Of a DNA stretch of 9,603 nucleotides, positions 1 through 6,239 are shown one piece after another. The DNA lies in the NCBI GenBank assembly GCA_020051025.1, contig JAGVJS010000031.1, positions 1 through 9,603 of the forward strand, given 5' to 3'. A model generated the notes under the pieces. It searched no databases and was not told where the DNA came from. It was given only the letters and a program-made list of their open reading frames with translations. The first letter of the stretch is position 1, and the number at the start of each line of letters is the position of its first letter. Source of the DNA: Sphingobium sp. GTDB lineage: Bacteria; Pseudomonadota; Alphaproteobacteria; Sphingomonadales; Sphingomonadaceae. The translations under genes and the position numbers were made by a program.

Positions 1-240
1 CCGGACGATCGCGCCCCGTTCCGCCGGGGCCATGGTCGGCCATGGTCCTTCATCGAACGCCTTGCGCGCGGCGGCGACGGCACGATCCATGTCCGCTTCA
101 TTCGCCTCGGCGACGCGGGCGACCACTTCCTCGCTATTGGGCGACACGATCTCAATCACACCGTCGCCGGTCGATGCGACCCAGGCGCCGCCGATGAACA
201 GCTTGTCGGGATGGGCGATGCGAACGGCGTCGGGAGTCAT
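1..240 (-). CDS. Aldehyde dehydrogenase, N-terminal 80 codons (cut by window edge)
   Basis: The frame is open from an ATG at 240 to the left edge. The product begins MTPDAVRIAHPDKLFIGGAW and continues with VSPNSEEVVARVAEANEADMDRAVAAARKAF and GPWP. This is the usual N-terminal pattern of NAD(P)-dependent aldehyde dehydrogenases (F-I-x-G-x-W, then N/S-P-x-x-x-E-x-x-A, then a D-x-D-x-A-V-x-A-A-R-x-A-F helix). The catalytic Cys/Glu and the cofactor-binding core lie outside the window, so the substrate cannot be read. A Shine-Dalgarno AGAGGA (247-252) sits 6 nt before the ATG and fixes the start. Its promoter at 310-337 carries the same operator as the dioxygenase and receptor promoters, so the genes are probably co-regulated. 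In that context the enzyme could oxidise an aromatic aldehyde such as vanillin to the acid, but this is inference; other aldehydes are equally possible from the sequence alone. Confidence 0.85.
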   Translation of the reverse strand, partial: MTPDAVRIAHPDKLFIGGAWVASTGDGVIEIVSPNSEEVVARVAEANEADMDRAVAAARKAFDEGPWPTMAPAERGAIVR

Positions 241-309
241 GGTCTATCCTCTTCTGCTTGTCGCCGCCGCGCCGTTGCTGGGCATGCGGCTGGCTCGACT
301 GACCATCAA

Positions 310-337
310 ATCATAACGAACGTTATTATTATTGCAA
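310..337 (-). promoter_or_regulatory. Promoter with embedded TAAC-N4-GTTA operator, aldehyde dehydrogenase gene
   Basis: On the minus strand there is a -35 box TTGCAA (332-337), a 16-bp spacer and a -10 box TATGAT (310-315). The palindrome TAACGAACGTTA (314-325) covers the spacer and the start of the -10 box, the placement expected for a repressor that blocks RNA polymerase. The expected transcript starts near 303, giving a leader of about 63 nt. The -35 box is only 4 bp past the tetR stop codon (342-344), so nothing separates the two transcription units. The same arrangement occurs at 4660-4687 and 6190-6217. The boxes and palindrome are seen directly; repression is inferred. Confidence 0.7.
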
Positions 338-341
338 CAGG

Positions 342-887
342 TCAATCGAGACTGAAGCCCGACACCATCGCCTCCAGCCCCAGAGCGAAACTCTCGTCGA
401 AACCGATCATCTTCGCCAGATGATCGTGCAGCGCATCACTCTGTTCATAAACCGCCCAGCCCAACACGAGCGCATTGACCGAAGCGACGACGCTGAGTGC
501 GTGAGCGCGTGACAGCCCCTGTTCGACCAGCGGCGTCGCCAACGCATCGGCGGCGATCGCTGCCGTATCGGGCGCGGGTCGGGCCGTCGCACAAAGCTGC
601 GCCGAACCCTGATGACTAAGTAAAGCCCGCCGCAGCGCCGCGCCATAATCGACCAGCCATCGCCGCCAGTCTTTCCCCGCACCCGCCCCGGCCACCGCCA
701 GAGCGCGTGCGTAAAAGCTCTGCGCCATGACCCGCATCAGTGCCGTCTTGGACGGCACATGCCAGTAAAGCGCGGACGCCTGCACATCCAGACGCGCCGC
801 GATCGCCCGCATGTTGAGCGCCCCCAGCCCCTGTTCGTCGACCAGTGCCAGCGCGGCCTCGACAATCTCTTCCTGCTTGATCTTCAC
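342..887 (-). CDS. TetR-family transcriptional regulator
   Basis: One-component DNA-binding repressor of the TetR family, 181 residues from the chosen start. The N-terminal domain reads KIKQEEIVEAALALVDEQG, followed by a helix-turn-helix with MRAIAARL, DVQASALYWHV and PSKTALM (about residues 26-51). This matches the tetracycline-repressor type (E-x-I-V-x-A-A-L, A-L-Y-W-H). The C-terminal two thirds are a variable helical ligand-binding domain. The start chosen is GTG at 887, with AAGGGA just upstream (891-896, a short 3-4 nt spacing). It aligns with the usual TetR start, a few residues before the first helix. The in-frame ATG at 944 would add 19 residues, has no Shine-Dalgarno and lies inside the operator and overlapping promoters, so it is unlikely. 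The gene is divergent from the Rieske oxygenase across a double palindrome (923-951), so it probably controls itself and that gene. The ligand is unknown. Whether it also binds the different TAAC-N4-GTTA sites is open. Confidence 0.88.
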   Translation of the reverse strand: MKIKQEEIVEAALALVDEQGLGALNMRAIAARLDVQASALYWHVPSKTALMRVMAQSFYARALAVAGAGAGKDWRRWLVDYGAALRRALLSHQGSAQLCATARPAPDTAAIAADALATPLVEQGLSRAHALSVVASVNALVLGWAVYEQSDALHDHLAKMIGFDESFALGLEAMVSGFSLD

Positions 888-921
888 CGTTCCCTTTTGC
901 CGCAAGCCCGTCCGCTTGACA

Positions 922-952
922 ATTGAACAACGTTCATTGAACATTGTTCAAT
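922..952. promoter_or_regulatory. Tandem TetR-type operators with overlapping divergent promoters
   Basis: Two 14-bp direct repeats, TTGAACAACGTTCA (923-936) and TTGAACATTGTTCA (937-950), lie head to tail. Each contains a TGAAC-N3-GTTCA palindrome (924-936 and 938-950). The block also offers symmetrical promoter candidates: rightward TTGAAC (923-928), 18 bp, TTCAAT (947-952); leftward TTGAAC (946-951 complement), 18 bp, TTCAAT (922-927 complement). A protein bound here would shut off both the regulator gene and the Rieske gene. The leftward start of transcription, near 915, falls downstream of ATG 944 and so favours the GTG start at 887. The repeats are seen directly. The promoters match only moderately and their use is inferred. 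Confidence 0.72.
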
Positions 953-968
953 AATGAGGGAGAGAGTC

Positions 969-2012
969 ATGACCTATGTCCGCAACGCCTGGTATGTCGC
1001 CGCCTGGGAACAGGATCTGGAACCCGACAAGCCGCAGGGGGTGACGATATTAAGTGAGCCGATCGTGATCTGGCGCGCGGGCGATCGGCTGGTCGCGTTT
1101 GAGGATCGCTGCGTCCATCGGCTGGCGCCGCTGTCGCTTGGCCGGTGTGAGGGCGCGCGCTTGCGCTGCATGTATCATGGCCTGTTGTTCGATGCCGACG
1201 GCGCAGTGGTGCAGATTCCTGGGCAGGACATGATCCCGGCGCAGGCGCGGTTGCGCAGCTATCCGGTCGTCCTGCGCCATAGCTGGGTTTGGATCTGGAT
1301 GGGTGATCCGGCGTTGGCGGACCCAGCGCTGATTCCGCCGGCGGTCGGCTTTGACGATCCTGACTATATATTAGGTCGCGGCTTCCTCGACTATGCGGCG
1401 GAGGCACGGCTGATCAACGATAATCTGCTTGATTTCAGCCATTTAAGCTATGTCCATGCCGAGAGTTTCGGCGCTGGCCCCGAATTTGCCGATGAACGCC
1501 CGCGCCTGACTCCGCTTGATCGCGGCGTGCGGTTCGAGCGCTGGGTGGTCGGCACCCATGGTCCGGGCGGACGCAAGAGCGATGCCCTGATCGACAACTG
1601 GTAAAGCTATGATTTCCTGCTGCCCGGCGTGCTGCTCATGTGGAGCGGCAGCTTCGCCGCCGGGACCGCGCAGCGTTGCGGGTTTGAAAAGCCCGATTAT
1701 GCTGAAGCGATCGGCAGCGTGACCTTCACCAGCCAGGCGGTGACGCCGACCGACGACAGGACGGCGCGCTATTTCTTTTCCTGGGGACCGCACCGGGACC
1801 ATGGCGACGAAGCCCCGCGCGACATGCTGATGGGCCTCGCCGACCGCGCCTTTGCCGAGGATAAGGTGATGATCGAAGCACAGCAGCGCGTGATCGACCG
1901 GACGCCATCGCCGCGCATCATGCCCACCGTCCATGATCGCGGCGTTACCCTGTTCAACCGGCTGGTAGACCGGTTGGCCCGCGCCGAAGCCGGGGACGCT
2001 GTCGCGGCATAA
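969..2012 (+). pseudogene. VanA-like Rieske non-heme iron oxygenase, broken by in-frame TAA at codon 212
   Basis: The reading frame is continuous from ATG 969 to TAA 2010-2012 (about 347 codons, the normal length for vanillate O-demethylase/dicamba-monooxygenase-type oxygenase subunits), except for a TAA at 1602-1604. The start is set by GAGGGAGAGA (957-966) before the ATG and by the family's typical MTYVRNAWYVAAW beginning; ATG 954 is in frame but has no Shine-Dalgarno. The Rieske [2Fe-2S] ligands are present (C48, H50, C67, H70 in CVH and CMYHG), as is the mononuclear iron motif N152, D155, H158, H163 (NLLDFSHLSYVH). An Asp in the EDK motif at codon 298, beyond the stop, is the likely third iron ligand. 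The stop falls between ALIDNW and SYDFLLPGVLLMW, sequence that continues normally for this family. A truncated product would keep the Rieske cluster and two iron histidines but lose the rest of the catalytic domain. No reductase partner is in the window. The likely ancestral role is O-demethylation or hydroxylation of an aromatic acid; the substrate is unknown. Confidence 0.85.
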
Positions 2013-2018
2013 GGGAAA

Positions 2019-2047
2019 AGGCCCGCTCGCCGGACGCGAACGGGCCT
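2019..2047 (-). terminator. Rho-independent terminator of the TonB receptor gene, shared in the convergent gap
   Basis: The stem AGGCCCG (2019-2025) pairs with CGGGCCT (2041-2047), and TCGC (2027-2030) with GCGA (2036-2039), with one C/A mismatch and a 5-nt loop. On the minus strand the hairpin is followed by TTTTCCCTT, a short U-tract, and it starts about 20 bp after the receptor stop codon. On the plus strand it follows the Rieske stop by 6 bp but is trailed by C-rich sequence, so rightward termination would be weaker. It fills the 56-bp convergent gap. Confidence 0.8.
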
Positions 2048-2068
2048 CCCCCCTTCCCTACAGATATT

Positions 2069-4468
2069 TTAGAAGCTCTTCCTGGCCGTGATCGTCCATT
2101 CGCGCGGGCGGCCGACGGTGCCGGTCACGACGCCGAAGGTGCCGACATTTTCCGCCACGCCATTATAATAGAATTTGTCGAAGACATTGGTCACGCCGGC
2201 ACTGAGCGACCAGTCCTTGTCCGGTGCCTGATAGGTCAGCCGCGCATTCACCAGGCTGGGCGCGTCGATCAGATTATAGGGATTGTTGACCGAATTATAA
2301 TAGAAGTTGGAGCGCCAGGACCAGTCGATCCGCGGCGTCAGCGTGCCATTGCCGCCCAGATCGGCCTCATATTGGATGCCGGCCGACAGCTGCCATTTGC
2401 TGATGAACGGCGCGATCATGTCCTTCGTCACCAATGTCGCGGGATTGGTGATCTTTTTATAGTCGAAGTCCAGATAGCCAATCGACGCATCGAGCAAGAG
2501 GCCGTCCGTGGGTCGCAGTTGCGCCTCCATTTCCCAGCCGAAGACATTGGCGTCACCCGCATTGGATGGCACCGAGCAGGACAGGACGACGCTTTCCGGG
2601 CACTGATAGCGCACCAGCTGCATATCATTATATTTGTTAAGGAAGACTGCACCGTTGAGGCGCAGCATCCGGCCCAGCAGATCCGCCTTGAAGCCAGCTT
2701 CATAAGTGGTCAGCTTTTCCGGGCCGAAACTCTGCACCTGATCCGGGGCGGAGGGGCGCGGGTTGATGCCGCCGCCCTTGAAGCCGGTCGAAAGCTGCGC
2801 ATAGGTCATGAGTTCGCTCGACCAGCGATAATTGACGCCAATACGGTAATCGAGCCGGTTGCCGCTGAAGGTGCCGGTCAGCCCGTCCAGCCCGACGAGC
2901 AGGAAATTGGGGGTGAAGAAGGCGCCACTTGGCAGCGTCCCGTCCACATTGCGCCTCGAATAGCGATAGGTCTTCTTATCGTCGGTATAACGCAGGCCGC
3001 CGATGATGTTGAACGCGTCGGTGACATGGAATTCGCCATGGGCGAAGGCCGATATGCTGCGATTCTTGATGACGTCGTCCGACATGAAGTCAAACAACAG
3101 GGTCGGGATCTGGCTGCGGCCTTTGATGGTATCGGTGGCGTTATAATAAAAGCCGCCGACGGTCAGGTCGACCTTGTCATGGAAATTGGCGCTGAGCCGC
3201 AGTTCCTGCGTGAACTGCTCATGGCCATAGGTGAATTGCTGCAACAATATGGCGAGCGGTGATCCGTCGACGTCGATCGCGCTGGTGCCGTCCGCGCTGC
3301 GATAGCCGGTGATCGACTTCAGCTTCAGCGCATCGGACAGGTCATAGTCGATCGTGCCGGACACGCCCCAGGCCTTGACCGTGCTGGTCGGGCTGGCGGT
3401 AAAGCCGCCCGGCGCGATCTGGGTCGGGATACCGAAGACGGTCGTATAATTGCCGCCCGTGCCATAGGTGGCATAGGAGGTGTAGCTTTTCGATCCGGTC
3501 AGGAAGCGGCTGTCGAACGGAATGCCCGCCGTCGCGTCGCCCGCGACATAGCTGCGCACCAGCGGATTGTCGGCATAGAGCAATTTGGTTGCGACAACCT
3601 CGCTATTGTCCTTCGACACGTCGGCGACGATGTTGATTTCCAGCGGCGACCCGGTCGGGGCATAGCGCAGCGCGGCGCGCAGCCCCATCACATCAATCCC
3701 GCCTTCCGTGCCGGTCTGACAATTTTTGTTGCCGCTGCTGGCCGGGATGCCGGAGGTCGGATTGACGCAGCCATAGTCGAGCAGCTTCATATAGCCGTCG
3801 ACATTTTTCGACACGCCCGACACGCGCAGGAACAGGTCATCGGTCAGCGGAATATTGGCGCTCCCACGCAGTTCCAGCCGGTCGAACCGGCCATAGGTCG
3901 CTTCGACAAAGCCGCCGGGCGTAGAGTCCGGCTTCTTGCTGAACAGCTTCACCGCGCCGCCCACGCTATTCTTGCCGGCCAGCGTCCCCTGCGGCCCGCG
4001 CAGCACCTCGACCCGTTCCAGGTCGGTCAGGTCCATCACCGCGCCGAAGGTCGTGCCATAATAGATATCGTCGATATAGATGCCAACGCCCGGCTCCAGC
4101 GCGAAGCTGGCGTCGAGCTGGCCCACGCCGCGGATGAAGGCAGCCACGGCATTGCCCTGGATGCTGGTCGCCGGCGCCAGCGCAACGTTGGGCGCGAACT
4201 GGCCAAGGTCGGTGACGCTGGTCTGGCTGCGGGCCGCCAGCGTATCGGCCGACACGGCGGTGATGGCGATCGGCGTATCCTGAAGATTCTGCGCGCGGAA
4301 CTGGGCGGTGACAATGATGTCGGCGCTGCTGCCCTGATCCGCCGCCTGCTGTTCGGGTGCGGCAGCGTCCTGCGCCAGCGCCGGTACGGCCAACATCGCG
4401 CCCGTCATCGCACTGGCCAGAGCCAGCATCGCCACATGGCCCCGAAATGCGCACTTCCCGTTGGACAT
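2069..4468 (-). CDS. TonB-dependent outer-membrane receptor
   Basis: A 799-residue outer-membrane beta-barrel transporter that uses TonB/ExbBD energy to import a scarce or bulky substrate. A signal peptide spans about residues 1-32, with hydrophobic MLALASAMTGAMLAVPALA and likely cleavage ALA|QD. A TonB box DIIVTA is at 50-55. The plug domain (about 60-175) contains LQDTPIAITAVSADTL, PGVGIYIDDIYYG (126-138) and LERVEVLRGPQGTLAGKNSVGGAV (150-173). The remaining 600 or so residues have the aromatic/polar alternation of a 22-strand barrel and end in a C-terminal Phe (TARKSF). Two Cys pairs (CVNP...NKNCQ and CPESVVLSC) sit in probable extracellular loops and may form disulfides. GGAGGAAG precedes the ATG at 4468. 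The gene has its own promoter (4660-4687) with the operator shared with the dioxygenase and dehydrogenase, suggesting uptake of the aromatic substrate of this cluster. A siderophore or vitamin B12 cannot be excluded, but the length and the operator point away from a BtuB role despite the nearby cobalamin genes. Confidence 0.92.
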   Translation of the reverse strand: MSNGKCAFRGHVAMLALASAMTGAMLAVPALAQDAAAPEQQAADQGSSADIIVTAQFRAQNLQDTPIAITAVSADTLAARSQTSVTDLGQFAPNVALAPATSIQGNAVAAFIRGVGQLDASFALEPGVGIYIDDIYYGTTFGAVMDLTDLERVEVLRGPQGTLAGKNSVGGAVKLFSKKPDSTPGGFVEATYGRFDRLELRGSANIPLTDDLFLRVSGVSKNVDGYMKLLDYGCVNPTSGIPASSGNKNCQTGTEGGIDVMGLRAALRYAPTGSPLEINIVADVSKDNSEVVATKLLYADNPLVRSYVAGDATAGIPFDSRFLTGSKSYTSYATYGTGGNYTTVFGIPTQIAPGGFTASPTSTVKAWGVSGTIDYDLSDALKLKSITGYRSADGTSAIDVDGSPLAILLQQFTYGHEQFTQELRLSANFHDKVDLTVGGFYYNATDTIKGRSQIPTLLFDFMSDDVIKNRSISAFAHGEFHVTDAFNIIGGLRYTDDKKTYRYSRRNVDGTLPSGAFFTPNFLLVGLDGLTGTFSGNRLDYRIGVNYRWSSELMTYAQLSTGFKGGGINPRPSAPDQVQSFGPEKLTTYEAGFKADLLGRMLRLNGAVFLNKYNDMQLVRYQCPESVVLSCSVPSNAGDANVFGWEMEAQLRPTDGLLLDASIGYLDFDYKKITNPATLVTKDMIAPFISKWQLSAGIQYEADLGGNGTLTPRIDWSWRSNFYYNSVNNPYNLIDAPSLVNARLTYQAPDKDWSLSAGVTNVFDKFYYNGVAENVGTFGVVTGTVGRPREWTITARKSF

Positions 4469-4659
4469 GATGTCTTCCTCCCTCTTCTCATTCGGCCGCA
4501 GCCATGGGGAAGGCGACGCCGGCGCCCGCTTGATCGGGTTCCGGTCGGGGGCGGCGCCGATGCGCCTGCCTTATCCTGTCATCCTCTCGCCCGTGCCGCA
4601 GGCCGGTTCTGCTTCGCAGTCCTTGTTGGAGGAGGCGGACCCCGCCCCTCTCCTAATAA
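4469..4659 (-). other. Long GC-rich 5' leader of the TonB receptor mRNA
   Basis: From the predicted start of transcription near 4653 to the receptor ATG there are about 185 nt without a convincing gene. Near the 5' end lies a strong hairpin: GAGG-CGG pairs with CCG-CCTC with one bulged C (4632-4650). A small CTGC-TTC-GCAG hairpin is at 4609-4619. Two tiny ATG-stop frames (ATG ACA GGA TAA and ATG GCT GCG GCC GAA TGA) occur just before the receptor start but have no convincing ribosome site. There is no B12-box or other riboswitch signature that I recognise. A regulatory role is speculative. Confidence 0.4.
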
Positions 4660-4687
4660 TCAATAACGATCGTTAGTATTTTGTCAA
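4660..4687 (-). promoter_or_regulatory. Promoter with embedded TAAC-N4-GTTA operator, TonB receptor gene
   Basis: On the minus strand there is a consensus -35 box TTGACA (4682-4687), a 16-bp spacer and a weaker -10 box TATTGA (4660-4665). A perfect 12-bp palindrome TAACGATCGTTA (4664-4675) occupies the spacer and the edge of the -10 box, in the same position as at the other two promoters. The stop codon TGA of the dioxygenase gene (4684-4686) lies inside this TTGACA. The sequence elements are seen directly; promoter activity and repression are inferred. Confidence 0.72.
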
Positions 4688-6159
4688 GCCGCCTGACGAG
4701 CCTTTGCATTCGCCAGTTGCGCCGCCGATACCCAGGCGCCATGCACCTGCGCCCGCATTGGCAACGGCATCGGCACGCGGGCAACGGGGCCGGCGGCGAT
4801 CGCACCCGCATCGACCACCCACAGTTCCGACCGGAATGCCGCTTCGCCTGCCTGCCGGTCCACCACCATCAGCAGCCAGCCGTCATGATCGTCCTGTACC
4901 GATGGCACATGCACCGGCTCGCTGATCGCCATGCCGAACTCCAGCCCCATCATGTCGATGCGACCATTGCCAGGCTCGATCTGCAAGAGGGCGTTGAAGG
5001 CGAGGCCCACCGGCCCGCCCAGCAGGGGCGGCCCACCCTGAGGGTTCATCGACAGATACCAGGCCGACCGATAAGGCCGCCCCTGATCCGCATCGCGCAG
5101 GCGCGGCATATCGCCGGGCGGGCCGACGACCCGCTCCTCATAACCCTCGCCATCCTTAGAAAGATCGAAGGTCCATCGGGTCAAACCGCCCTGAATATCG
5201 CGCTGGTCGCGCTGCACCCCGCCCGCCGCGCGCATGAAGCCGAAGGCATTGGTGTCCGACAGACAAAGGTCGAGGTGGATCAGGCCGCCCTCCTCAAACG
5301 CGTTCACCAGATGGAAGGCGGAAATGCCCGGCCGCCCCTTGAACCAACGCATCTCCTCAACCTTGCCATAGCGCGGCATGATGCCGACCCAGCTGTCCAG
5401 ATCCTGCTGATGCGCCCAGTGCGCACCTCCCGCCTTCAGCCGATCAAGATCAGCCGTGGTCGGAAAAATGGGAAAGATCGCGTAATTTTCCGTGATCGCA
5501 AAATCATGGATGGTGGAGCAATAAGGCTGATCGAACCATTGTTCCGACACCAGTTTGCCGTCGCGATCGGCGACGGCATAGGCGATCTTGGTCGAGCAAA
5601 GCCCGTCCGCCTCATAGCCAAAGAAGAACATCTCACCGGTTTGCGGATCGACGCGCGGATGCGCGGTGAAGGTCTGCGACGTGAAGGCGCCATGATAGTC
5701 CCATCGACCGATCGTCTCCAGCGTGTCGGGATCGACCTCATAGCCAAGGCCGTCTTCCTTGGTCATGAACAGCCGTCCGCCATGCCAGACCGGCGTAGTA
5801 TTGGCGACGGTGCGGTCCCGCCCGGCAACGGCTGGATCGTCGGTGAAGGGATTGCGATACTGGCCGAACAGCGCCTGTTGCGCGTCCTTCTCCAGCGCGT
5901 AGCGCTCGGTTTCGACATAGCGGATCGCATAATCGACCTTGCCGTCATGGATCGCGAATTTCGCGACCATGCCGTCGCCTGACAGGACGATGTCATCCTC
6001 GAACATCGGCGGATGCGCAGGATCGGGCACCGCGCGGAAGAAGGCACCGTCAATTTCGGCCGGTATCGTGCCGATCACGTCCAGGTTGCGGGCGGACCAC
6101 TCGATGCCGACAGGCGTGTTCAGCCCGACGAAATGGATGGTCTGGGGATAGGCGGGCAT
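4684..6159 (-). CDS. Lignostilbene-alpha,beta-dioxygenase (carotenoid cleavage oxygenase family)
   Basis: A 491-residue non-heme Fe(II) enzyme of the carotenoid cleavage oxygenase family. It would split the interphenyl C=C bond of a stilbene with O2 into two aromatic aldehydes, probably in the cytoplasm. The four iron-binding histidines are visible: H167 (QTFTAH), H218 (STIHDF), H283 (SAFHLVNAFEEG) and H473 (QVHGAW), at positions matching the bacterial stilbene-cleaving enzymes (LSD, NOV1). Y101 (FGQYRNP) and K134 (FMTKEDG), which in those enzymes bind the phenolic 4-OH of the substrate, are also present, supporting a phenolic stilbene rather than a carotenoid. The usual active-site F59 is replaced by L59 (EDDIVLSGDGM), which may change substrate preference. 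Other family motifs are GDGMV (61-65) and NPFTDD (103-108). The length is normal for the family. AGAGGAG lies 10 nt before the ATG. The gene has its own operator-bearing promoter (6190-6217), and its stop codon overlaps the next promoter. The exact substrate is inferred, not shown. Confidence 0.9.
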   Translation of the reverse strand: MPAYPQTIHFVGLNTPVGIEWSARNLDVIGTIPAEIDGAFFRAVPDPAHPPMFEDDIVLSGDGMVAKFAIHDGKVDYAIRYVETERYALEKDAQQALFGQYRNPFTDDPAVAGRDRTVANTTPVWHGGRLFMTKEDGLGYEVDPDTLETIGRWDYHGAFTSQTFTAHPRVDPQTGEMFFFGYEADGLCSTKIAYAVADRDGKLVSEQWFDQPYCSTIHDFAITENYAIFPIFPTTADLDRLKAGGAHWAHQQDLDSWVGIMPRYGKVEEMRWFKGRPGISAFHLVNAFEEGGLIHLDLCLSDTNAFGFMRAAGGVQRDQRDIQGGLTRWTFDLSKDGEGYEERVVGPPGDMPRLRDADQGRPYRSAWYLSMNPQGGPPLLGGPVGLAFNALLQIEPGNGRIDMMGLEFGMAISEPVHVPSVQDDHDGWLLMVVDRQAGEAAFRSELWVVDAGAIAAGPVARVPMPLPMRAQVHGAWVSAAQLANAKARQAA

Positions 6160-6189
6160 AGCGTCCAGGCTCCTCTCTTATCCCGACCT

Positions 6190-6217
6190 ATAGTAACAAT
6201 CGTTATGGTTGTTGCAA
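6190..6217 (-). promoter_or_regulatory. Promoter with embedded TAAC-N4-GTTA operator, lignostilbene dioxygenase gene
   Basis: On the minus strand there is a -35 box TTGCAA (6212-6217), a 16-bp spacer and a -10 box TACTAT (6190-6195). The near-perfect palindrome TAACAATCGTTA (6194-6205; one centre pair mismatched) lies in the same register as at 314-325 and 4664-4675. The transcript would begin near 6183, leaving a leader of about 24 nt before the ATG with its AGAGGAG ribosome site. The -35 box is about 22 bp after the cobU stop codon. Confidence 0.7.
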
Positions 6218-6239
6218 GGGCAGAGTGAGGCGCGAACCG

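Noticed and set aside
244..285. 13-codon upstream ORF in the aldehyde dehydrogenase leader
   Set aside because: It has no ribosome site and no feature suggesting a leader peptide; it is probably chance.
888..944. 19-residue N-terminal extension of TetR from ATG 944
   Set aside because: There is no Shine-Dalgarno, the ATG lies within the operator and upstream of the predicted transcription start, and the GTG at 887 fits the family start better.
1602..1604. Programmed readthrough or recoding of the TAA in the Rieske gene
   Set aside because: TAA is not a selenocysteine or pyrrolysine codon and I see no recoding signal around it; a plain nonsense mutation is simpler.
2372..3262. 296-codon open frame on the plus strand
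   Set aside because: It is antisense to the TonB receptor barrel and has no recognisable domain or ribosome site.
4469..4683. Cobalamin riboswitch before the TonB receptor, suggested by the nearby cob genes
   Set aside because: No B12-box-like sequence is found, and the promoter operator and protein length point to another substrate.
4681..5982. 433-codon open frame on the plus strand
   Set aside because: It is antisense to the well-supported lignostilbene dioxygenase. Its protein is rich in R, H, P and A without family motifs, as expected of GC-rich antisense frames.
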